Of a stretch of DNA of 6,427 nucleotides, positions 1 to 6,371 are shown piece by piece. Position 1 is the first letter of the stretch; every line of letters begins with the position of its first letter. The stretch comes from Anaerolineales bacterium (GTDB lineage: Bacteria > Chloroflexota > Anaerolineae > Anaerolineales > E44-bin32): NCBI GenBank assembly GCA_023144145.1, contig JAGLGG010000315.1, forward strand, positions 1 through 6,427, written 5' to 3'. The notes below the pieces were generated by a model that was not told where the DNA came from, did not search any database, and was given only the letters and a program-made list of their open reading frames with translations. The translations under genes were made by a program, and so were the position numbers.

Positions 1-634
1 ACCCTTCGCTTTCTGGAGCTTCATCCGCAGGTTCTTCATCAGCCTCTGACTCGCCAGCTTCTTCAACCTCAATTGCAGGTTCTTCAACCTCAATTGCAGG
101 CTCTTCAGCAATTGAGGCGACTTCTGGAGCTTCTTCCTCGGCTTCCTTTTCCGCCTCAGGTTCAGCTTCCTGCTCGGCTTCCGTTTCAGGTTCTTCAACC
201 TCAATTGCGGGTGCATCAGCAACTGCTGCTTCTGGGGCAGCCTTTTCTTGTGCTTCCGCCTTTGCCTTCTTCTTTGATTTACGCGACTCTGCAAGGTCAT
301 CGCGTCGAGTTCTTGGATCGACGCTAACTTTGCTGGCTTCAGCTTCTTCCAGTAGGCCTTCAATATCCTCACCACCTTTGAAGCGTTCCCAACGATCCCA
401 GGTACCTAAAGGTTTGAGAACTTTGACAACAGCATCAGAAGGTTGTGCGCCATTCTTCAGCCAGTGGAAAAGACGGTCCTCTTTTATCTCGACGGTGGAG
501 GGTTCCGTGCGTGGATTGTAAAAACCCAGATTCTCAAGGAAGCGTCCATCTCGGGGACTTTCCTTGTCTGCCGCAACGATGCGGTAGGAAGGTTGGTGTC
601 GGGCACCAACCCGACGTAATCGAATTCTAACCAT
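1..634 (-). CDS. rpsP: 30S ribosomal protein S16 with long acidic C-terminal tail (3' end outside window)
   Basis: Small-subunit ribosomal protein S16, which binds 16S rRNA and supports assembly of the 30S body. Reading the minus strand from ATG at 632-634 gives 211 codons with no stop before the window edge, so the gene is partial at its 3' end. Residues 1-85 are a typical S16: it opens MVRIRLRRVGARHQPSYRIV, followed by ADKESPRDGRFLE, LGFYNP and the WLKNGAQPSDAV helix. S16 is usually 80-90 residues long. Here the protein continues through a basic stretch (KSKKKAK, about 119-125) into a low-complexity Glu/Ala/Pro tail (about 127-211 and beyond) in which PAIEVEE occurs three times. The ATG is preceded by AAAAGGAGAG, but GGAG lies 13 nt from the start, a long spacing. 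ffh lies 110 bp upstream, a common bacterial order, and co-transcription is likely. The S16 identity is certain; the role of the tail is unknown. Confidence 0.95.
   Translation of the reverse strand, partial: MVRIRLRRVGARHQPSYRIVAADKESPRDGRFLENLGFYNPRTEPSTVEIKEDRLFHWLKNGAQPSDAVVKVLKPLGTWDRWERFKGGEDIEGLLEEAEASKVSVDPRTRRDDLAESRKSKKKAKAEAQEKAAPEAAVADAPAIEVEEPETEAEQEAEPEAEKEAEEEAPEVASIAEEPAIEVEEPAIEVEEAGESEADEEPADEAPESEG
59..100. repeat. 21-bp tandem direct repeat (two copies) inside the S16 tail
   Basis: Two identical adjacent 21-bp units occupy 59-79 and 80-100, each reading ttcttcaacctcaattgcag plus a final g on the plus strand. A third, near-identical copy of the first 20 bp, with one mismatch, lies at 191-210. 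On the coding (minus) strand each unit encodes the heptad PAIEVEE, so the repeats keep the rpsP frame and probably reflect expansion of the acidic tail by unit duplication. Confidence 0.85.
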
Positions 635-645
635 TTTTCTTCGTA

Positions 646-718
646 CTCTCCTTTTGATTGCTTTCTTATCGTTCGGACACGTTTTGAAGGGAGGAGAGGA
701 GCACTGGACGGAGTGCCC
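646..718 (-). promoter_or_regulatory. rpsP leader: hairpin plus anti-Shine-Dalgarno element
   Basis: The 110-bp ffh-rpsP spacer holds two structural elements on the minus strand. The first is a 7-bp hairpin (712-718 GGGCACT with 699-705 AGTGCTC, one G-U pair, 6-nt loop). Immediately downstream is CTCTCCT (692-698), a perfect complement of AGGAGAG (646-652), the presumed ribosome binding site of rpsP. Pairing would close a 39-nt loop and hide the binding site. The hairpin is followed by a C/T tract with few T residues, so it is a poor intrinsic terminator. The complementarity is seen in the sequence; regulation is inferred, and pairing of pyrimidine- and purine-rich tracts can arise by chance. 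Confidence 0.35.
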
Positions 719-744
719 TGCTGCCCATCACTACATACTATATA

Positions 745-2073
745 TCAGGGCAACCGTATTCCTGGTGGGAGCCCCTTTAAACCTCGTTTGCCTACCATCT
801 TAAACATTTTCTTCATTTGTTTGTAGGAACGAAGAAGCTGATTAACTTCCTGCACAGTTGTACCTGATCCAGCCGCGATCCTGCGTCTTCGCTTCCCGTT
901 CAGAATATCAGGTCTCCTTCGCTCTTGAGTGGTCATCGACTGAATGATTGCTTTAGAGTGGACCATCTGTTTCTCAGCTTCATGGCTATCAATTTGGGAA
1001 GCCATTCCACCAAATCCACCAGGAAGCAGCTCGAGGATCTTGCTCATAGGCCCCATGCGTTGCACTTGAGATAGTTGTTCTGAGAAATCCTCAAGCGTAA
1101 AATCACCCGAAAGCAGCTTTCCGACCTGCTCTTCAGCTTGCTCTTGATCATAAACTGTTTCTGCCTTCTCGATCAAACTGAGCACGTCGCCCATGCCGAG
1201 AATTCGGGATGCCAAGCGATCGGGTTCAAAGCTTTCGAGGGCATCAAGGTTTTCCCCCGTACCCAAAAATTTAATGGGAACGCCTGTTACGGTGCGCATT
1301 GAAATGGCAGCACCACCGCGCGCATCTCCATCCATCTTGCTTAGTATCAGACCTGTTAGCCCGATGGCTTGGTGAAACCCTGCGGCGATGTTGACCGCTT
1401 CCTGTCCGGTCATTGCGTCGGCAACAAGAATGGTTTCAATGGGATCAACTCTTTGCTTAACTTCCTGTAGCTCTTGCATCATCTCAGCATCGATTTGGGA
1501 ACGCCCGGCCGTATCAAGGATGACAACCGTTGCACCGCCTTTTGCGCCATTTTCAATCCCCGCCGCGCAGACACCTGGTGGTGAGAGGGTAGCATCCGAA
1601 AATACTGGGATGTCCAGATCATCCCCTAATATCTTCAACTGGTCGACAGCAGCTGGACGATAAGGATCAGCAGCGACCAGCCAAGTTCGCTCTCCATTCG
1701 CTCGTAACCATTTTGCCAATTTGGCTGCGGTTGTCGTTTTTCCCGAGCCCTGTAAACCTACCAACATCAAGACCCGAGGTATAGGTCCACTTAGTGTCAA
1801 GCGGGCGGGTTCACCTAGGGCTGAAGTCATCTCTTCAGTGAGAATTTTTACTACTTGCTGGGATGGATTTAGGGCTTTGGAAACCTCGTCACTGAGAGAT
1901 CGTTCTTTCACGACATTAAGCAGGTTTTTCACGACTGAATAGTGCACATCCGCGTCTAATAGGGCAAAGCGAATCTCCCGCAGGGCTTCATCAACATCTT
2001 GTTCACGAAGTTTTCCCCGGCGCCCTAAATTATTGAAAACGCGCTGAAGTCGCTCAGTTAATGTTTCGAACAT
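745..2073 (-). CDS. ffh: Signal recognition particle protein Ffh (SRP54 GTPase)
   Basis: Cytosolic SRP GTPase that binds hydrophobic signal sequences and the SRP RNA, and docks with FtsY to deliver nascent membrane proteins to SecYEG. The 442 residues match the usual length of about 440-460. The N domain spans about 1-95. The G domain follows with P-loop GLQGSGKTT (106-114), DPYRPAA (136-142), DTAGR (187-191), SKMDGDARGG (245-254, replacing the common TKLDGD) and GTGE (271-274). The C-terminal M domain (about 300-430) contains the LLPGG segment (349-353) and the RNA-binding region RRRRIAAGSGTTVQEVNQLL (395-414). The ATG at 2071-2073 has AGGA six bases upstream. A strong promoter candidate lies upstream at 2163-2191, so ffh probably starts a transcript that continues into rpsP. 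No broken motif is visible. Confidence 0.98.
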   Translation of the reverse strand: MFETLTERLQRVFNNLGRRGKLREQDVDEALREIRFALLDADVHYSVVKNLLNVVKERSLSDEVSKALNPSQQVVKILTEEMTSALGEPARLTLSGPIPRVLMLVGLQGSGKTTTAAKLAKWLRANGERTWLVAADPYRPAAVDQLKILGDDLDIPVFSDATLSPPGVCAAGIENGAKGGATVVILDTAGRSQIDAEMMQELQEVKQRVDPIETILVADAMTGQEAVNIAAGFHQAIGLTGLILSKMDGDARGGAAISMRTVTGVPIKFLGTGENLDALESFEPDRLASRILGMGDVLSLIEKAETVYDQEQAEEQVGKLLSGDFTLEDFSEQLSQVQRMGPMSKILELLPGGFGGMASQIDSHEAEKQMVHSKAIIQSMTTQERRRPDILNGKRRRRIAAGSGTTVQEVNQLLRSYKQMKKMFKMVGKRGLKGLPPGIRLP

Positions 2074-2092
2074 CCCTCATCCTACACACAAG

Positions 2093-2132
2093 CCGCCGAT
2101 CGGGCTGCATTTCCACAGCAACCGGCCGGCGG
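2093..2132 (-). promoter_or_regulatory. GC-rich hairpin in the ffh 5' leader
   Basis: On the minus strand CCGCCG (2127-2132) pairs perfectly with CGGCGG (2093-2098). The stem continues with a G-U pair, one A/C mismatch, CGG/CCG (2122-2124 with 2101-2103), a two-base bulge, and GCTGT/GCAGC (2115-2119 with 2104-2108, last pair G-U), closing on a 6-nt loop. The structure sits in the predicted leader between the promoter and the AGGA ribosome binding site, ending 19 nt before the start codon. No T run follows, so it is unlikely to be an intrinsic terminator. The pairing is visible; any role in stability or translation is inference. Confidence 0.4.
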
Positions 2133-2162
2133 GAATGGTACCGCGCAAACCTACGACGAATG

Positions 2163-2191
2163 ATTCTAGCCTTGAATATAGAGTGGGTCAA
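2163..2191 (-). promoter_or_regulatory. Predicted sigma70-type promoter for ffh-rpsP
   Basis: On the minus strand TTGACC (2186-2191, five of six matches to the -35 consensus) is separated by exactly 17 bp from TAGAAT (2163-2168, five of six matches to the -10 consensus). Transcription would start near 2156, giving a leader of about 80 nt before the ffh ATG. The -35 hexamer contains the TGA stop codon of the upstream SEDS-PBP gene (2188-2190), so the gene end and the promoter share bases. No terminator is visible between the genes, so read-through from upstream is also possible. Confidence 0.6.
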
Positions 2192-4848
2192 GGGGATTGG
2201 ATTGATGCAAGGTTTTGGAAGAACTCCAAAGCAATTCTCTCCACTTGAATTGTGTTTCCCTGCTCCAGAATAATTACCAAAACCTGACCCTCCGAATCAC
2301 GGCCTATGAACCATGAAGACCTTTGTCCACCAGGGCCGGTCAATGCGCTGAATGTGAAACCACGCACTCCATTTTGATAGGTTTGAGCAGCTCGCATCAC
2401 TCGAAGAGCAGCTTCAGGGGTAATCACCCTCTCAGGTTGACCTAACGGCTCTTGATTGATCCATCTTTCATTAGCGTTCCTGGTCGATTCAACGATCTGG
2501 AGGGGAGGTAGGGTACCGTCAGAAGCAATTGCAGCAAATGCCCTCCCCATCTGAATTGGCGTAATAAGGAGATCACTCTGACCAATCCCTGAGAGTTTAA
2601 GCTGCATTGAGGTTGGGGATGATCCTAACTCGATCGCTTCGGCTGTATCCATTCGAATAAGTATCTCATCCATAAAACCGAAAGCATCATAGACTTCCAA
2701 AATCCAGTCATATCCTTGCACCTCTACCAGATGTGCGAATGCTCCTGGACATCGTAAATTCATCGCGTTTAATAGTGTCTCTTTAAGATCATCCTGTGGG
2801 ATTGATTCGCACTCCAGCTTAATATCCCCCAACAAAACACTTGAAAATGCGTGCTCGGAGAGATCTTCGAGATGGAATTGATCATTTGACTCGCCCCATG
2901 CAATCAGGAATGGAAGCATCGCCATTCCAGGTTGGTAGCGGGCTTGTGTAGTGCGGTTGAACAAAGGCGCATCACCATCCACTATCAAGTCTCCCCATTG
3001 GAGTTCGAGTGAATTGGGATCGTAAGAGGGTGAGGTAACCAGCGTCTGGATAGCGCCAGAGGATGAATCTATCAGGACGAGTGCTCCATTTTCATCCTGG
3101 AATAGTTCAGTCGCGATTATTTGTAGCTCCGCATCGAGTGATAGCTTGATGTCTAGACCGGTTGCTGGTCGTCCATATAACAACTCTGACCAAGCAAGCG
3201 AATAGGGATCCTGCCCTGTCACGCCGTGAAGCACCGAATCTAGCGATCTCTCAATTCCAGATTTTCCGAATATCATCGATTGGTAACCTATAACCGAGGC
3301 ATTCTCAGAATAGGGGTATTCCCTTTTGAAATCTCCGATCATCCCAACAGATTCTGCCAGGATTCTGCCAGATGAATCGTATATGGCCCCACGTTTGAAG
3401 TAACGCTCTGCGATAATCGTGCGCAAGTTATCTGTCCTGGTTGTCAAGGCTGTCGCACGGAAAATGCTCCACCAACCTAAGACGAGGGCGATGATTATCC
3501 AGGCGATATTCAGCCCCATCTGAGTTAGGCTTAAAGCCATTCTGGGCTCACTTACACTTGTTGATTTATTCGATATCAATAATAGAAGACCCAGGGCGAT
3601 GAAACTGGTCACCAATGAAGATCCGCCATACGAGACAAAAGGAAGTGTAATCCCTGTAAGAGGCAGTAGTCGCGTTACTCCACCTATGATCAGAATTGAC
3701 TGAAGCCCGAAGGCAATCGATAGCCCGGCGGCAAGGAGTTTATCGAAGAGTTGTTGAGTCAGGGCAGCCACTTTGATCCCACGCGACACTAAAACCGCGA
3801 TGAGGGCCAGCATGCCGATTGCGCCGAGCATTCCCCATTCCTCTGCGACTGCCGTATAAATAAAGTCTGTGTGAGCAGCTGGCACTAATCCAGGCTCACC
3901 CAGGCCAACCCCCGAACCAAAAATGCCGCCGGATGCGAATGCAATTAGTGACTGGACTATCTGGTAGGATCCTCCTACAGGGTCAAGCCAAGGATTGAGC
4001 CAGGCTTCGACCCGCACTCGGACAAGATCCATGTTTAGGTAAGCCAATGCTCCACCTGCAACAGTCATGAATCCAGCAATGATGATAACGTGCCATTTTC
4101 CTGAAGCGACATACAACAGCGTAGCTAGGAGGATCAAGAAAAGGCTGCCGGTCCCCAAATCACGTTGGACGAAAAGCAAAAGGATAGAAAAAGACCAGAC
4201 GACGACCAAGGGAATTACAATGTGAATAAGTGAGGGGGACTCATGATTATGGTTGAATGCTAGCCGGTCAGAGAAGTAAGATGCGAGAAATGCTATCAGC
4301 AGGAGCCTTAATGGCTCTGAAGGTTGAAAATACAATCCACAACATCCCAACCAGAGCTTAGGTTCACCACCTAATGGATTCGTGCCGAAGAACAAAGTCA
4401 ACGCTAACAAGAAAAGGCCGCCACCTAACCATAAGTAACGGTAATGTTTCAACCATCGAAGGTCTAAAGGAGCTCTGAAGAGAAAGAACAGGAGTATTGC
4501 AGCCAGGAGGAACCAACCCGTTTGACGAGCGCCGAACGTGGGTTCAAGTCGCCATATTACGAGAATGCCCCATCCAGTCAGAAGAGTTCCCACTGGGAAG
4601 ATGAGAGGATCTCTCTTGGGTAATTTCACTCGGATCGTTCGCAAGATCAGGAAATTTCCAAGACCCCAAACTGGTAAAACGATGAAGTGCTGAAAATCCC
4701 CTGCCGAGAGTTTCCATGTTCCAAGGCGAACGGCCGGTGCGAGGCTGATGGCAAGAGCTGAGCAAAAAAGAAATACAAACGCGAGGCTAAGTAACTGAAC
4801 CTCGCGCTTATCAATTATGGATTGTGTCTCACGATATGTACTTAGCAA
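2188..4848 (-). CDS. SEDS (RodA/FtsW-type) glycosyltransferase fused to a degenerate class B penicillin-binding protein
   Basis: SEDS proteins polymerise lipid II into glycan strands, normally with a separate class B PBP that crosslinks them. This 886-residue protein contains both. Residues about 15-430 form roughly 12 membrane helices with SEDS motifs QPSE (175-178), QRDLGTG (228-234, usually QPDLGT), HTDFI (326-330, in the essential extracellular loop) and PLTGITLPFVSYGGSS (396-411). A further helix (about 444-464) leads into the PBP pedestal, with RGAIYDSSGRILAE (486-499) and a YP...GKSGIE segment (511-533). The transpeptidase domain (about 563-886) is full length, but its catalytic motifs are gone. 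SxxK reads MAML (642-645), SxN reads RCP (699-701) and KTG reads LTG (836-838). Crosslinking by this domain is therefore unlikely; glycan polymerisation is plausible. The start is TTG (4846-4848), with GGGGA six bases upstream and no in-frame ATG or GTG before the first helix. It overlaps the mtnP stop by 20 bp. RodA-like is more likely than FtsW, given the FHA neighbour. Confidence 0.93.
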   Translation of the reverse strand: MLSTYRETQSIIDKREVQLLSLAFVFLFCSALAISLAPAVRLGTWKLSAGDFQHFIVLPVWGLGNFLILRTIRVKLPKRDPLIFPVGTLLTGWGILVIWRLEPTFGARQTGWFLLAAILLFFLFRAPLDLRWLKHYRYLWLGGGLFLLALTLFFGTNPLGGEPKLWLGCCGLYFQPSEPLRLLLIAFLASYFSDRLAFNHNHESPSLIHIVIPLVVVWSFSILLLFVQRDLGTGSLFLILLATLLYVASGKWHVIIIAGFMTVAGGALAYLNMDLVRVRVEAWLNPWLDPVGGSYQIVQSLIAFASGGIFGSGVGLGEPGLVPAAHTDFIYTAVAEEWGMLGAIGMLALIAVLVSRGIKVAALTQQLFDKLLAAGLSIAFGLQSILIIGGVTRLLPLTGITLPFVSYGGSSLVTSFIALGLLLLISNKSTSVSEPRMALSLTQMGLNIAWIIIALVLGWWSIFRATALTTRTDNLRTIIAERYFKRGAIYDSSGRILAESVGMIGDFKREYPYSENASVIGYQSMIFGKSGIERSLDSVLHGVTGQDPYSLAWSELLYGRPATGLDIKLSLDAELQIIATELFQDENGALVLIDSSSGAIQTLVTSPSYDPNSLELQWGDLIVDGDAPLFNRTTQARYQPGMAMLPFLIAWGESNDQFHLEDLSEHAFSSVLLGDIKLECESIPQDDLKETLLNAMNLRCPGAFAHLVEVQGYDWILEVYDAFGFMDEILIRMDTAEAIELGSSPTSMQLKLSGIGQSDLLITPIQMGRAFAAIASDGTLPPLQIVESTRNANERWINQEPLGQPERVITPEAALRVMRAAQTYQNGVRGFTFSALTGPGGQRSSWFIGRDSEGQVLVIILEQGNTIQVERIALEFFQNLASIQSP

Positions 4849-5695
4849 CTAATATCCCCAATCTTTCTATGACCTGTTCAGGAATTATGCCTCTATCTGT
4901 GATTAATGCGCCTTGAAGGGCGTCGTGGCACGAGCAATGTGATTCATGATCCAGACTATTGACCAGCAATGAGATCGATCGTTGGGCCAGATCTGTATTT
5001 CCCTTTAACGTACGGATAACTACCTCAACCGTGACCGCCTCCTCAGCGATGTGCCACACGTCATAATCTGTGACATGCGCCATGACGCTATAGCACATCT
5101 CCGCTTCCCTCGCTAAGAAAGCCTCTGGTGAGGTGGTCATGCCAATAATGGACATTCCCCAAGCGCGGTAGGTGTTTGACTCCGCTCGAGTAGAAAATCG
5201 TGGACCCTCAATTGTGAGGAAGGGTCCACTATCATGGACAATTCCTTCGGCGGATTTAACACACTGAATGATCTCTTCCGAAAAGCTGTTGCAAAATGGG
5301 TCGGCAACACTTATGTGGGCCACTATTCCACCTTCAAAGAAGGATCTTTTCCGGTTTTTGGTAAAGTCGAATAATTGATCGGGTACAACGATATCGCCTG
5401 GAGTGTAATCCTCCCTGAGAGATCCACAGGCCGCAACTGCTAAGACCCTCTTGATCCCCAGACTCTTCAGGGCATATATATTTGCTCTATAGTTAACTTC
5501 AGTAGGGCTTAGTCGGTGACCGATCCCGTGACGAGCTAAAAATGCAACACGCTGACCTTCTAAATCACCGAGCACAATTGGGGAGCTTGGCTCACCATAA
5601 GGTGTTTCTATTTGGACTTGCTCAATGGAAGTTAGTTGTTCCATCGAATACAAGCCGGATCCTCCAATCACGCCCAAGACAGGTTGTATGTTCAT
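4829..5695 (-). CDS. mtnP: S-methyl-5'-thioadenosine phosphorylase
   Basis: Cytosolic phosphorylase that splits 5'-methylthioadenosine, a by-product of polyamine synthesis and other S-adenosylmethionine-using reactions, into adenine and methylthioribose-1-phosphate for methionine salvage. Motifs in the 288-residue product are the phosphate-binding GGSG (11-14), TPYGEPS (31-37), RHG (55-57), NYRANI (68-73), ACGS (89-92), EGPRFSTRAES (163-173), MTTSPE (186-191) and TDYDVW (209-214). The paired Asp of the last motif marks adenine-specific MTAP rather than a guanosine/inosine phosphorylase, although bacterial members of this family can vary in substrate. The ATG at 5693-5695 was chosen because GGAG lies five bases upstream. 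The frame stays open to a TTG at 5744-5746, but that start has no comparable site and would add 17 residues before the conserved N-terminus. The stop lies inside the start region of the SEDS-PBP gene, so coupled translation is likely. Confidence 0.93.
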   Translation of the reverse strand: MNIQPVLGVIGGSGLYSMEQLTSIEQVQIETPYGEPSSPIVLGDLEGQRVAFLARHGIGHRLSPTEVNYRANIYALKSLGIKRVLAVAACGSLREDYTPGDIVVPDQLFDFTKNRKRSFFEGGIVAHISVADPFCNSFSEEIIQCVKSAEGIVHDSGPFLTIEGPRFSTRAESNTYRAWGMSIIGMTTSPEAFLAREAEMCYSVMAHVTDYDVWHIAEEAVTVEVVIRTLKGNTDLAQRSISLLVNSLDHESHCSCHDALQGALITDRGIIPEQVIERLGILVAKYIS

Positions 5696-5700
5696 CCTCG

Positions 5701-5704
5701 CTCC
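5701..5704 (-). promoter_or_regulatory. Ribosome binding site that fixes the mtnP start
   Basis: GGAG on the minus strand lies five bases before the ATG at 5693-5695. It supports the 288-residue mtnP product over the longer TTG-started reading that begins at 5746. Confidence 0.65.
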
Positions 5705-5779
5705 ATTAGGGTATCTTCTAGGTTCCGATACAATCAACCATAACAAAATAGTCTATCAGTATAGGGGTTAATTTTCGGC

Positions 5780-5808
5780 AATATAGCACAGGAAATTACT
5801 CTTGTCAT
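5780..5808 (-). promoter_or_regulatory. Predicted extended -10 promoter for mtnP and SEDS-PBP
   Basis: Minus-strand ATGACA (5803-5808, five of six matches to -35) and TATATT (5780-5785, five of six matches to -10) are spaced 17 bp apart, with TGC directly before the -10 (extended -10 form). The start of transcription would be near 5773, leaving a leader of about 78 nt. It lies in the 199-bp gap (5696-5894), the largest in the window, and would let mtnP and the overlapping SEDS-PBP gene be expressed separately from the FHA gene. Confidence 0.55.
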
Positions 5809-5894
5809 CCATCTGCAATGCCAGGGGTGTATTGGATATTCAATAGTTGATAGGGAATTCTTAGGGTGAAAGTGATTTCTGCAGGTGGGAACAC

Positions 5895-6371
5895 TTACTC
5901 TTGATCTAATTCTGCCTCGGTTTCGATCCTTGCATCGGAATTGAGAGGTGCTGGACCGGCAGAGAAGTGCAAACTTACGCTGCCAAGGTGGATTTCATCA
6001 CCGAAAGTTACGACCGTCGGTTCGGTAATGGGGATATTGTTGATAAGAGTGCCATTCCTGGAACCCAGATCCTCAAGCCACCAGGTACCCTGTCGGCAGG
6101 AGATTCGGGCATGGTAAGCGGAAATGGTCGCATCATTTAGGGTTAGGGTATTATCGTTTGCCCTACCTAATAGATTAACTTCCTCAAGCGCATACGAAGC
6201 TTGAAGGCTCTCTCCGGAAAGGGTGAGTAGGTGCGCTGATGGCACAGACCCACTAAGATCGCTACGCGTTTTCAGATCTCGCCATAGGGTTATTAAAACT
6301 AATGACAAAAATGCATAAAGAGCAATCGCAATTATGATTCGGAGGATGAGTAACACTTCAGCTGGAGCCAT
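5895..6371 (-). CDS. Membrane-anchored FHA domain protein, FhaB-like
   Basis: FHA domains bind phosphothreonine peptides. The 158-residue protein has an N-terminal membrane helix (about 5-30, followed by positive charges WRDLKTR), a linker, and one cytoplasmic FHA domain (about 47-137). The FHA signature residues are all present: GR (69-70), S84 and H87 in SAYH, and the LEDLGSRNGT block (99-108) with N106-G107. The last residues form an acidic tail. Size and layout match actinobacterial FhaB (FipA), about 155 residues with one N-terminal helix, which lies near rodA and pbpA and links Ser/Thr kinase signalling to cell-wall growth. A SEDS-PBP gene lies two genes downstream here, which supports a similar role, but no kinase or phosphatase is in view. 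The ATG (6369-6371) overlaps the stop of the preceding gene by one base and has AAAGG six bases upstream, so it is probably coupled to that gene. Confidence 0.92.
   Translation of the reverse strand: MAPAEVLLILRIIIAIALYAFLSLVLITLWRDLKTRSDLSGSVPSAHLLTLSGESLQASYALEEVNLLGRANDNTLTLNDATISAYHARISCRQGTWWLEDLGSRNGTLINNIPITEPTVVTFGDEIHLGSVSLHFSAGPAPLNSDARIETEAELDQE

Noticed and set aside
73..327. Plus-strand open frame rich in Leu/Gln/Pro opposite the S16 tail
   Set aside because: It is the antisense shadow of the repetitive Glu/Ala codons of the rpsP tail; the opposite strand has a clear S16 core in frame.
699..718. Hairpin after ffh as an intrinsic terminator
   Set aside because: The stem is short and followed by a C-rich tract with few T residues, and ffh and rpsP are commonly co-transcribed.
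1193..1942. Several plus-strand open frames opposite ffh
   Set aside because: They lie antisense to conserved Ffh motifs, have no recognisable domains, and are explained by the codon use of ffh.
2061..2273. Plus-strand 70-residue frame spanning the ffh leader and the end of the SEDS-PBP gene
   Set aside because: Low-similarity, Arg-rich composition, no recognisable motif, and it covers the ffh promoter and the ends of two well-supported genes.
4544..4765. Minus-strand 73-residue frame inside the SEDS-PBP gene
   Set aside because: Out-of-frame shadow of the conserved membrane domain, with no own features.
5696..5746. Longer mtnP product starting at TTG (5744-5746)
   Set aside because: The extra 17 residues precede the conserved family N-terminus, and the internal ATG has a well-placed GGAG.
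5771..5815. 14-codon minus-strand open frame (ATG to TAA) in the gap before mtnP
   Set aside because: It has no ribosome binding site and coincides with the predicted promoter boxes, so it would not be transcribed from that promoter.
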